Positions 1 through 14,086 of a stretch of 64,000 nt of DNA are shown piece after piece (the first letter of the stretch is position 1; every line of letters begins with the position of its first letter). The stretch comes from Takakia lepidozioides (lineage: Eukaryota > Streptophyta > Takakiopsida > Takakiales > Takakiaceae). The notes beneath the pieces were generated by a model that did not search any database, was not told the DNA's origin, and saw nothing but the letters and a program-made list of their open reading frames with translations. The translations under genes and the position numbers were made by a program. The stretch lies in NCBI GenBank assembly GCA_030704615.1, contig CM060732.1:60119053-60183052 (forward strand), given 5' to 3'.

Positions 1-3000
1 CCGTGTTCGTGCTGACGGTTATGTTGCAGCACCTGGTATGACCTGCTTGGTATCGATATGGGAGGGGATATTGTAGTAGCGGCGGCAGATTTGAAGCTAA
101 GCATTGAAAATAGGCAGCAACCTGCTTTGAATGGGCGCCGCTTTGTGAGATTCGAGTTGAGGTAAGTCATCGTATTTATGCTATTGTGGTTTGGTGTTTG
201 GTGTTTCTGTTGTTTAGCTTACTGCTGAGAGCATGTAATCACTAGTGTTTAGTGCAATGAATCGTGATTTTGCTGTAGATATTCATGGCACCATGGAGTT
301 TGGGGATCCTTTGGACTTATGTGACTGAAAGGTTGCTGAATGGCTCCATTGACGAGCATGAAACAGGTGTGACCTCGGAGGAAGTTCTGCAGAGGAAGAT
401 TGCATTGCAGAGGAGGAGGCCATTTGGAGACAACATTTGCTGCACTTGGATGCCAATGCAACATTTTGGGTGCCATACCCTAGGACATCTGAGGCCTGGG
501 CATGAGTAGTCTCAAAGCTCTTATAGCTCAACAAATCACGTAAGGTTTTATTTCTTACCATCATGATCATGGAATCACAGCTATGAAGAAGCATGTTTCT
601 ACTTAGCATAGCTCTGAACTTGCAAAGTACAAGGCACACAGGAAGTTCTTGATGAATAGATTCCAAACAAGAGGCAGAAAACAAAGAAAAGGGTTTCAGT
701 CACTCCATCTGCCATTACTTTGTTTTTTGGACCCGATAAGCCATACAAGAAGGATAACCCTACCCAGATCCGGTTCATAGAGGATCTGGTCCTGATGATT
801 GCAAAGGGCTATATGCCTTTGTCTGCAGTAGAAAACCCTTGGTTGAGGCGGCTAGTTATGCTCCAATGTGGTCAGGTTGTGTTCCCCACTCGCAAGCAGC
901 TTGTGAAGGAGCATCTACTAGATCTGGTGAAAAAGACTATGGAGAGATATGTGTTGCCTGCCATTGCCCAAGTTGCTACAGTCACTGCCACTTTTGACTT
1001 GTGAATGAGCCGATCTGGGTATGACACTTTTGCTGTAGTCATCAACTTCATAGATGAAGTCTAGAATCCATGTCATATAACAGTAGTAGGCTTGTTTGAG
1101 GCTCCTGACACTTCTAGGGCAGCTCTTGCCCAACAACTGAAGGCCATTTTGGCACATTATAGGTTGACTGACAAAGTGGTGGCTTATGTCAAAGATGAAG
1201 GTGCAAATATGAATACCCTAGTTATTGCCTTCACCTCAGTGCTTTCATGTCAGCCACTTGCATTGTCTGTGCCATATCCTAGCAGTTGTTTCGGCCATGC
1301 TATGTCGAAAGCTTGTCAATATGCTTGTAATCAGGAGAAGGTGGGAGGTGGAATGAAGGAGGTTTCACTGAAGGACGCACAAGTTGCCTTGCAGAAAACT
1401 ATTACTTGGACAAAGAGATCTGGCAAGGGTAAGTTAGAGTGGAAGAAAGCATGTATTGAGGCTGGAATGCCAAAAAAGAAACTAAGGACTCCGGTGAAAA
1501 CCAGATTTGCTAGTAAGGTGATTATGTTTCAGGAAACATTGGAGTATGCAAACGTGATTAACATTTGCTACACAAGGCAGACCATAGCCTTGCAAGCAAG
1601 GGTGCCCACTGGCCTCACATGACCATAGCTAGGGCAGTAACTGAAACCCTAAATCCTGTTGTTGAGCAATGCATTCTGAACCAGTGCAGAGGTTATTGGT
1701 TGCTCTCTGATGCACTTTATACTGCTCTGGGCCTAATGGGGACAATGATGAAGGTTGTGGAAAGGAAAGCTGCCATTGTGCCTGCCTTGCGGTGCGGAGA
1801 CTTTGTTCAAGAGATAGAGATCCTCTATGCTCAAATGGCATTTCAAGTGAGCGAGTTATTACGGCCATTTCTGTCATTTGCAGAAACTTTTAGTCAACTG
1901 ATAGCACATAACATGCTTGCTTTGATGTTGGATCCGCGCTATAAAGGGTTGTTGTGTATTATGGATTATATTGGAAGGGGTGCACCTGCAAATCTGGTGA
2001 GCAGTATGATAGCAAAGTCTTGTTACCGCTCTTAAACACTGTTGTGTTGCATCTGAATCCTAGCCGTGCTAAACCAAATGATCCAGTGGAGAATGAGGTG
2101 CCATCAGATTCTTTGTTTGGGTCTGTGCCTTCCACCGAGGAGGCAAGTGAGGGACTTTTGAAAGCTGAGTTGTCTTTGTTTCGCCGATTTCATGTCGATA
2201 ATGTTGATCAGCTCGACCATCTAAAATGGTGGCATGAGAATGAGACCAGATTTCCAAATGTTGGATTCTCGTGCAAGGCAGATTCTAAGGATTCATGGAT
2301 CTCAAAATTGAGACCGAGAGAATTTTCTCAGTGGCTGGTATATTGATAGCATTGAGACGTTGTCGTCTTGGGGTGGATAACCTTGACAAATTGGTGATGA
2401 TCTATATTGGCCACATGACGCACGACATGATTGCAAGCTAGTTGAAGCAGGAAAATTGGCTGAGTTTTTTGAATATGAAGATATACTTCTTGAAGAGAAC
2501 GAGGATATGATTGACAAAGCAGGCTTGTTTGATGATGTTGAATGTAAGTTGATGGTTTTTAATTCTTTGCACACTGTTGTTTTTTATATAAGTTCTGGAA
2601 TTTGGTTATGTGTCTTGCTGTTTTGCTTCTCATTCAGAATTCTGGTTATTTGGTGATAGGATCACGGAGCCATTGAGCTCCTTGGCCGAGCCTTGGAATT
2701 GCACATGATAGGGGCATTTGCTTGGAGCTGGAATGCGTACATGAATTCACATACTCAGTTTGGCACTTCAGAAAGTTGCAAATTAGGTAGTCAAGCACTC
2801 TTCATACAGATATGATAGATTAGTGATCTGCAGATTGGCTCTTCAAGTAGTTTATAAAAGTGACAGGGTTTGATAACCATTCAAGTATTGATAACCGTTG
2901 TTGATATTTTGCAAGAATATTTTCGAGGACCATTGTTGATATCAGATCTCTATTTTTTCATGAAGTGCATTGTTGATACCAGCCTGATACCAGAATTTAA

Positions 3001-3098
3001 AAAAAAAAACCAAAGAACCTACCAGAACACATAATCCAAATTTCTTCCTACCAGGAACCTACTGGTATAAGCAAAACCTGATACCAGTCCAACACCAG
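1..3098 (+). mobile_element. hAT-superfamily DNA transposon, 3' part (degenerate)
   Basis: This region contains a decayed hAT transposase followed by an AT-rich tail with repeated GATACCAG-type words. The tail ends at 3080-3098 in GATACCAGTCCAACACCAG. The reverse complement of that end is close to the left terminus CAGTGTTGGACTGGTAT of the intact nonautonomous element at 28745-29485, so I read it as the right terminal inverted repeat. Words with TGGTAT also occur near 30-55, so the left end probably lies just before the window. The target duplication cannot be tested because the left flank is missing. The element boundary is an inference. Confidence 0.55.
720..2550 (+). pseudogene. hAT transposase pseudogene (BED finger/RICESLEEPER type)
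   Basis: hAT transposases excise and insert DNA elements using an RNase H-like fold with an insertion domain and a C-terminal dimerisation region. Fragments of such a protein run in order across three frames. 720-1001 resembles the region after the BED finger (FIEDLVLMIAKGYMPLSAV). 1092-1622 holds the core stretch VVAYVKDEGANMNTL and CFGHAMSKAC. 1565-2033 ends in MLALMLDPRYKGL. 2210-2440 carries the dimerisation segment (LKWWHENETRFPNVGF, then in another frame IETERIFSVAGIL). Stops interrupt the reading near 1003 and 1063 where tryptophan codons would be expected, and a frameshift falls near 2290. No functional product is possible. A BED finger upstream of 700 is not visible. Confidence 0.8.
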
Positions 3099-3137
3099 TT
3101 CATACCAATGTTCAGTGTGCAGGTAAATAGATTTTTG

Positions 3138-3440
3138 TTTACCCTCCGAGTAAGGGTAAATAGAAATCAGAGGATTATTTATCCTCCGAGTAAGGATAAA
3201 TTATTTATATGTCCATTTATTTATCCTCCGGATAAGGGTAAATTATCCTATGTCCATTTATTTATCCTGAATTATAAATTCACTGGACGTTAAAGAAACT
3301 TTATCTTTTATCTTTATCTTTATCCTACAGGTAAAAGGTACAGGCCAATGTTTTTGACCGAGTAAAGATAAATATCGGGTAAGGATAAATGATTTACCCT
3401 TTATATACCCGCCAAGTAAATAAAGGATATATTGAGGATA
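3138..3440. repeat. Short hairpin-forming repeats (TTTAYCCT-CCGAGTA-AGGRTAAA)
   Basis: Three imperfect inverted repeats of 23 bp occur at 3138-3160, 3178-3200 and 3220-3242. Each has an 8-base stem and a 7-base loop. In the first two copies the stem base that differs (ACCCT against ATCCT) is matched by a change on the opposite side (AGGGT against AGGAT). Related half-sites continue to 3420, followed by a GAGGATATATT tandem repeat at about 3425-3455. No coding frame crosses the block. Confidence 0.6.
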
Positions 3441-3568
3441 TATTGAGGATATATAGGATTTTTGTTTGCTATGCTCAACTCAAAAAAGTGGGGCTTTCCT
3501 TTCCTTTCTAAGGAAATGGTTTTCTTACCACTGTGCATTTCGTACAAGGGCATAGGATCAGACCAACA

Positions 3569-3768
3569 GTTGGTAGCTCAGTTGGAAAGTGCAATTAGTG
3601 CCACCCAGATAGTTCTGGGGTATCTTGCTACCTTGATGGCTGTGGTATTCTGGGTGGTGTCCCATGCGTATGCCTTCACGCGCGGTTACTCTGAAAGAGA
3701 TTATTTTTTCCTCTCACTATAATTAAGGGGCCTGATTTGTGAGCTGTCTCTCCCAGGTGAAAAAAAGG
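3569..3768 (+). repeat. SINE copy (tRNA-derived head, shared 3' end)
   Basis: The head begins TGGTAGCTCAGTTGGAAAGTG, which looks like a tRNA A box. The 3' end, GGGGCCTGATTTGTGAGC followed by a TCTCTCCCAGGT-like stretch and an A-rich tail, is shared with copies at 46192-46328, 21174-21230 and 29771-29812 (the last three on the minus strand). SINEs are transcribed by RNA polymerase III and moved by LINE machinery. This copy is longer and more diverged in its middle than the one at 46.2 kb. Confidence 0.55.
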
Positions 3769-4323
3769 ATCAGACAATGTTTATAAAAGTATCAAGTAAT
3801 TTGAACTTTCATTGATTTCTGTCTGTTAGCAAGTAAGTATCACCGTGTGCAGTTCTCTCCCCTAACCAGAAAAACCAATAAACAGTATCGCACTAAACAT
3901 TCCTATCGATCAAACTCACCGCCGACCAGCAACTCCCGGAGAGGAACGCCCAGGAAATGAGTACAGAAGTAACCATAACAAAAACAAGACTATATCAGTG
4001 GCATATGAAAAGCATCATACAAAGCAGTTGCCTGCTTATAATTTGTGTGAAGGACTTTTCTGCTCCAAAACTGTACCAAGCAGATATCAATCAAAACTTC
4101 TCAAGTGGAAACAATTATAGGAAGGGCCAGGGACAAACCCAGTCCGTGTAGGAAATTTGGGCAGCTTCAGAAAAAAAGATGATGATGACGTGGTACTGTG
4201 CAGCCCTATTTGTCCTCTAAAAGGTGGAGCGAGGCATCAGATTGAGAGATTGACATTTAATCCCACATAACAGCGAAGACGAGTTTCGAAAAAAACCATG
4301 AGTGGAAAGCTTGCTCTCTGGAT
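3769..4323. other. Intergenic, nothing recognised
   Basis: AT-rich sequence between the SINE and the tRNA gene. I see no coding frame with family resemblance and no repeat structure. Confidence 0.5.
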
Positions 4324-4395
4324 TATCAGAGCCAGGTTTCGATCCTGGGACCTGTGGGTTATGGGCCCACCACGCTTCCGCTGCGCCACTCTGAT
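4324..4395 (-). tRNA. Initiator tRNA-Met (CAT)
   Basis: On the minus strand a 72-nt cloverleaf folds cleanly. The 7-bp acceptor stem is ATCAGAG/CTCTGAT with discriminator A. The anticodon stem GTGGG/CCCAC closes the loop CCCATAA, with anticodon CAT (4361-4363 on the plus strand). The T loop reads ATCGAAA instead of TTCGAAA, a hallmark of eukaryotic initiator tRNA. There is no intron and the CCA end is not encoded, as expected for a nuclear gene. It starts translation by carrying methionine to the ribosomal P site. A run of T in the tRNA sense lies downstream (the plus-strand A run at about 4290-4295) and could terminate Pol III. Confidence 0.96.
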
Positions 4396-5343
4396 GCGAT
4401 AGTAAGGTTTTTACGTTTTATATAAAAGAACAAATACTCCTGAGACATCTCCGTCTCTGGAACATGGAAAGATGTCATCTAAGGTGGTTGGAAAGGGAAA
4501 GGGGCGAGGAGGCGAAGGGTGGCAGGATTTGTAGGATCGATCTCCACAAGCCATGGCTGCACTCTGGCAAGACATTCCATGCTGCCCACAAGTTTCAAAC
4601 CAGTAGGTCCGTTCAGTTAATAAATTTCATGAGCGAAGAAGTTAGATCGTCTTGGATGGAGATGGCTTCATGAGTGGCGTTTCTTTCGTCGCAGATCCGC
4701 AGCATGAGAGACGGCCGCCTTGTGTTGAGGCGTCTTTCAAACGCCTGGATGTGTAATCTAGAAGCTCAACCGTTGTGAGCTCTACCTAGTTTTCAGTGCA
4801 AACATCTCCTTGCTAATTTGAGCGAAACGGATCTGATCATAGATCTGATGAACTCAATGGCAGCTGAGCCGTGATAATCCAAGTTGCCCATCTAAGACCC
4901 AATGAAACATACTTGTACAGAGGATTGCAGCTCATGCTGTGTATAATTCACTGCAAGTACGTGGGTGCTTGAATCCGGTTTGTTTCCCTCTTCAAAGCTA
5001 TATGTGGATGAGATTGTTTGGTTAGGCTGATGGTGTTGTTGAGCCTGGAGAAGCGAACCTTGAAAATTGAAGTGTTGAGAGGCAAAGAATACTCGACCGT
5101 AATTCTACACGGGATTGTACCGTCATAAATTATATCAGTTGTATGTATGTGATGCAGAGGAGAGGGTAGTCCAAGCATGGTGAAACGAAAGTATATTGAC
5201 GAGAAGCTGAAGAAAAAAGTAAAAGCCGAGGTTTAGGAAAAAGGTTAGCCAAACTTCGGACCAGTTGAGGCGTCAGGTGGCTAAAAATTGATCGTGACGA
5301 AAGATTAAATTTCGGAGGGCAGCGTTGTAGGATCAAAGACGAT
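4396..5343. other. Intergenic upstream of the NET-domain gene
   Basis: No conserved coding sequence is recognised. Short open frames on both strands look random. The promoter and 5' UTR of the gene at 5344 should lie here, but no clear TATA element could be assigned. Confidence 0.4.
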
Positions 5344-5961
5344 ATGCGACGTCATGCCGAAAGAGGGCCTGGTACCATGAGTTCCAAGCTACAAAATCTC
5401 GAGAACCGTATGAAAAGAGTCGATCAAAACCTTCGGAATATCGCTCGATCGTGGGATCCCCCAATCACTATTCTACCCTGGACCCCGATTTGCGGGCAGC
5501 AAACGGAAAGAACCCAAGGCAGCATGCCAAACGAGGTTCACACAGCCTTGGATGACGGTGTCGAGAAACCCCCGTCACTGAAGGGTCTCCGAGAACATAT
5601 GAAAAGAATCGATTGCAACCTTGAGATCATATCGACTAAAGCGAGGGAGTCACTGTCAAATCAGTCTATTCGAAGAACCGCATCTACGTCTGTACGGGCA
5701 ATGACTACTGCGGAGAAGGAACTATTGAGTGAGAGAATGGTGGGTCTTCCTGCAAGCAAGTTACTGCTCTATTATGAAACAATAATCAAGAGGAGAATTC
5801 CCAATATAGACCAGAGCAATGAGAGTGAGATAGAAATTGATTTGGAAACTTTTGACAATGAAACCTTGTGGGAGCTGGACAGAGTTATCGGCAACTATAT
5901 AAACAACCGGGTAGGGAAAGGTCTAAGAGTCCACTTCCGCGTCCAGACTGATTCAAGCTGA
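5344..5961 (+). CDS. NET-domain protein, BET/GTE-like but lacking a bromodomain
   Basis: This is a single open frame of 205 residues. Residues ~120-190 match the NET (extra-terminal) domain of BET proteins: MTTAEKELLSERMVGLP, then an acidic EIEIDLETF segment, then a helix ending in WELDRVIGNYIN. NET domains bind short basic-hydrophobic peptides of chromatin regulators. In GTE/BET proteins the domain follows a bromodomain, and none is present here. The first half contains two copies of an L-x3-MKR-x-D-x-NL-x2-I helix motif (around residues 20-35 and 82-95), which suggests an internal duplication or a short coiled coil. The first ATG (5344) is used; a second at 5377 (MSSKLQ) is equally possible. 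The gene is apparently intronless with no obvious partner genes. Loss of the bromodomain exons or an intact NET-only gene are both possible. Confidence 0.7.
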   Translation: MRRHAERGPGTMSSKLQNLENRMKRVDQNLRNIARSWDPPITILPWTPICGQQTERTQGSMPNEVHTALDDGVEKPPSLKGLREHMKRIDCNLEIISTKARESLSNQSIRRTASTSVRAMTTAEKELLSERMVGLPASKLLLYYETIIKRRIPNIDQSNESEIEIDLETFDNETLWELDRVIGNYINNRVGKGLRVHFRVQTDSS

Positions 5962-7193
5962 GATCCCAGAGTTTTTAAGTTTTTCGACAGCACGTTGGAA
6001 CAAAACGAGGGCCTTTATCTAACGCCCCTAGCTACAATATAACATTGAGCACTGGCAAGCACTAAGTACTAGATCTAGAAGCTGCTGCTAGCACAGTATC
6101 TAGTTCAAAGTCTTCCTATCTATCCAAAACCATCGGATATTGACCAAAGTTTTAGTTGAGCTCAGTTCATGAACTCACACCATCTGGTACGTGAATCTCT
6201 GGTGAATCTGGTTCTAGCTAGATAAAGAGACTTTTGGTGGTCGATCACTGCAACAACGGAGTGCCATTCAGACAAACATTTTCGCTAGAATTTGCAATAT
6301 TGTCCCACAGTGAGGAGACAGTCAGATCATGTTGGGCCTCTCCAATTCAAATCTGAGGACCTCTTTTCATGACCTGCACAGAATCGACAGTGCCATTCTC
6401 CACTCCTAGATTCTGTCAACTGGTATACAAAAGCTCTAGGGAAAAACGATAACTCTTACCCTCGGGGCTGATTGCATGCCTTAGATGCCGAGGTTGACTG
6501 GGTAGAATGGTAATGAAAGAGGAATGAAAGCACCCACAAAACTTCACCTTCGATATTAAATTTGCACATAAAGCTCTGTATTCTTAGAGACATAGGTACC
6601 TTGTTTACAATATGTGTTGCACACTCATGTAAGAAAAGAATCTAGAAAATCTAGACATCCGCCCACTAGATTTGAGGACTTATCTAAATCATATCATGTG
6701 AAATGCTTAGTGACAAAAGATCGAAAAGATATCTTGATATTCGATCCTGATCTTGATATTAGTTTAGTTTCCATCATCTTCAGAATTTAACTCAATAGCA
6801 AGTAGAACCTGTAGTTGTGACCTCAACTTTCTTCAAGCCAGCGAAAAATGGAGTAGCGTTGTCATCAGCTTACAAGTATGCCTTCGTTCCAGTAAGGATT
6901 GTTTTTTAAATAATTGTCCAGAACCTACAGACTAAATCATGAGATCTGTAAGGGAAGAAGTTTCTACGTTTCTGTAGGAATCAAAAAGTTTTGCCACAAA
7001 AAAAAAGGGATATCGAAGTATATGGTAGAATTTGAAAATCGATTCGCATTTAACATTCGGCCTTCCAGGTATTGAGGAGAGTGCGGGTGCCATAGGCCCT
7101 ATGTAATTCCGTGTTGCACATTGGTTTTTGGACACACGGCAAGGTTGGGAAACCAAATTGCCAGATTGAAGCACCAATATCTAGGGCGAAGGC
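5962..7193. other. Intergenic, nothing recognised
   Basis: About 1.2 kb without coding similarity or clear repeats. The first part may include the 3' UTR of the NET-domain gene. Confidence 0.5.
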
Positions 7194-8040
7194 ATGAGAT
7201 CAGTAATCAAGGTTCCCCCAACAAACTTGAGAGTTCTGGATTCGTGCAAAGTTGGGGATCCACCTTACAGATCAATGCAACCGAGACAGTTACATAAACT
7301 TTCCCACACCCACCATAATCACCAAAGCCCGCATCTATACCACGCAAGGCCGCTATATAGGCAAAATTGCCACCAACCGATTATCCTGGCTTTGGATACG
7401 CTATTACACTCAACTCGACCTGTTACCCCACAAAACCCCTCTGATGAGGAATTCGCCCTACTACTCCACTTCCTTACACCAACATTAAAACTCACTCGTT
7501 CCTATTATTCCAGCCCTCTCATATGTCCCATGGACATACATAGCTACTCTAGCCCATTCTCCCAAGACAAAGTTTTTGGTTCCTTAGGGCCGGCCCAACA
7601 ATTTCACTGGACTGGGCAAGATTTGGCCCATCCTCAGCAAGGTGGTGCTCCCGTGGAAGCCCTCCATTGGGCAAGCATGCAGCTGCCTCCTCCCCAGACG
7701 TGTTTACATTGCTTGTCACCACTCTCTCGCCACTCAACTTGCACTCTCCCCATTTACGGGAGCATACTACCATTACTCCCCACATGGTACCCATCTCATT
7801 GGCACCATTAACCCAAACCAACTCAGCTACTTACAACTCAGTGGTCCCATTCCCACAATACCTGCCGAGAACCCTCTCTCATTAGGATAGTCGGTATAAA
7901 CTGCTCAAGCCACCTAAACACTCCCACTAACTTCTTGGTACAATTGCAGGACATCCTCAACCGTACATGTAACTCACGTACCCACTCGCATAATGAGGTC
8001 AAACTTCAGATTGATCAGCACATTGGATCTCTAAGTTAGT
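7194..8040 (+). other. C-rich, T/P/H-rich degenerate coding-like block, unrecognised
   Basis: The plus strand turns markedly C-rich and G-poor against AT-rich flanks. Long overlapping frames appear in all three plus frames (7194-7811, 7252-7488, 7642-7890). Residue runs such as ARIYTTQGRYIGKIATNRL and NPNQLSYLQLSGPIPTIP look protein-like but sit in different frames, as in a decayed gene with indels. I could not assign a family. A transposon-derived gene is one option; no start, stop or intron structure can be defended. Confidence 0.3.
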
Positions 8041-12154
<4,114 letters not shown>

Positions 12155-13964
12155 ATAAGAGGATAACAGATGCTTCACAGCAACTACGAACCAATTCAAG
12201 CCTTCTTGCTGGGGTGGTATGAGATGGATAAAACCTTCCTGAAGCAATCAATTGTTCGCTCCACCCCTTCCAGTTCTATAATTCTGTTCGGATGTTAGAT
12301 GCTGGTACCTAGTAGACATCTCGCCAGATAAGTTTAACAAACTCGTGTAGGCGAAAAACTGAGGATAAAAGAATACCTTAATAAGAGTTGAACTATGCTA
12401 CTTGTAAATTTGTGCCATCAGTAGAACTGCTGTACATCCTCACACTTAGTCCTGATTTCATAAGGATGGTGAAAACGTGAAAACCCTGCACTCTGTGCTG
12501 TACTCACCTAGAAAAATCATGCCGTGCTCCATAAAGCATCTCCCAATCCGCAAGTTCGCACCTATATATGAAACCACCTTTTCCATGTGATAATATCTGT
12601 CAGACTCCGCCGCAAGTTGCAACCGGCAAGACGAATAACCAAGAATACGGTAGGGTGTCACACTACTTCATACCTAGCAATTTTCGACGATTCCTCGCAT
12701 GTAACAAGCAACAATTAACAACATCCTGACCACAGTACTGTACTTCAGACTGCAATGAATGAAAGATTATATTTGAATATAGAGCTTGCCTAGTGTTTGT
12801 ATCCAATATGCAGTGATAAGGCCACGAATTAAAGGTGCACAGAGTCACGTTTTTCTTTCATGGACTGATCGTTGCGAAGAGCTTGAACTTCTTGAATATT
12901 TGAAATCAGTGGTTTTTTTTTTAAGAAAAAAGTGTTCGAAGGCAGAATCTACAATCTACAAGGAAAATCTTTCGAAAATTCCTTTGAGTATGTCTAAGGA
13001 TTAATATAGGGGTAACAACAACATGAAGGCTACTACCAGCGATCAATCAACATGCTACTGGTCAACACTTCCCCCCCCTCTCTTTGGAGGGACCTAGGGA
13101 CAAGTATCCATAGGGGCAACCCCAGAGTTTGACAGGCACATCAAGGCGGCTGCCAGGCTCAGGTTTCGTTAGACAACAGCATATCCTCCAATGGACCCAA
13201 GCAGTGTAGCCAATCTTGTTCAGCTGGATCTTCGCATAGTGATGCTTACCTTCAAACGCAGTTACAAATCCTAGTCTGCAGTCCGTAGAGCTCTTGCTCG
13301 TCCACCCCGACCCCCTAAGCATCCACACCTTAGGGCTCGCTAAAACACTTCTCCTCTCGTTCAGCAATCCAACACTGAGAGGAAGGTTTTCATCCAGGAT
13401 TGGATGGATAGCAAAATCTGGCTAGCACTATTTCACAGATCCACTGTAGAGATGTTTAGCATCCATCTAGGTTGATGCTAGTTGTTCTCACATTGATTCA
13501 CTCCGTATAGGAGGACAGTTCCACCTTTGAATGATGAGATGCAACCTGCAAAGTGAGCACTATGGAGCTTCTGTCATAACAAACAACAAAGTAGCAGCCT
13601 ATGTCGGTTCGGCAGACTATGAACTATGGGGGGATCAATGAACGGGACAATGCAAGATGGAACCGAGGGAAGATTTGCAGTAGCAATAGAAACTTGTAAA
13701 ATTCAGTAGACCACGGATACTAGAGAAAATCCTTCCACAACTAGGTTAACAAGAATGTGATGCAACGCACCTGGGAGATCTTGCACAGACCGACTTCTGT
13801 CGATACAGATAGTGATGAGATCCAGGTGTCAAAGGGCCGGGGTGCTGGTTTCACGTGATACGGACCATAAATGCTTGAAGGCCACAGTCATTGATGAGAC
13901 TCGAGAGTGCATCCTTATGAAGTTTGAGCGATCCTCGTGAGATCATAAACTCATGTTTTGCGCA
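12155..13964. other. Intergenic, nothing recognised
   Basis: The first 200-300 bp are probably the 3' UTR of peroxidase 1. The rest contains only short open frames with no family resemblance. Confidence 0.45.
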
Positions 13965-14086
13965 GGGCCCAGGCCATAGCAAGCGTGGGAAACGTGAATG
14001 CCAGTCTGGTGAACAAGTACAGCAATAACCAAAGCAGCTTCTGCTGCCTGCAGCAACTTCGGTGCAAAATTCGGGAACAGCAAGAG
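13965..14086 (+). pseudogene. Relic of a class III peroxidase last exon
   Basis: The plus strand encodes NASLVNKYSNNQSSF, then after a small disruption NFGAKFG. In peroxidase 1 the same part of the last exon reads NAGLVSQYSSSQNDF...NFGVS, and in peroxidase 2 [14 protein letters not shown]...EFGRS. No other exons are visible nearby, so this appears to be a fragment of a third copy lying between the two intact genes. Only about 35 residues can be aligned. Confidence 0.5.

Noticed and set aside
2855-3098. Left terminus of a separate MITE near 2864 (CAGGGTTTGATAACC)
   Set aside because: No matching 8-bp flanks around 2864 and 3098; better explained as the subterminal tail of the hAT element.
13062-13367. 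Minus-strand 101-residue frame with a KHHYAKIQLNKIGYTAWVHWR segment
   Set aside because: Looks protein-like, but no family could be named and no exon context is visible.
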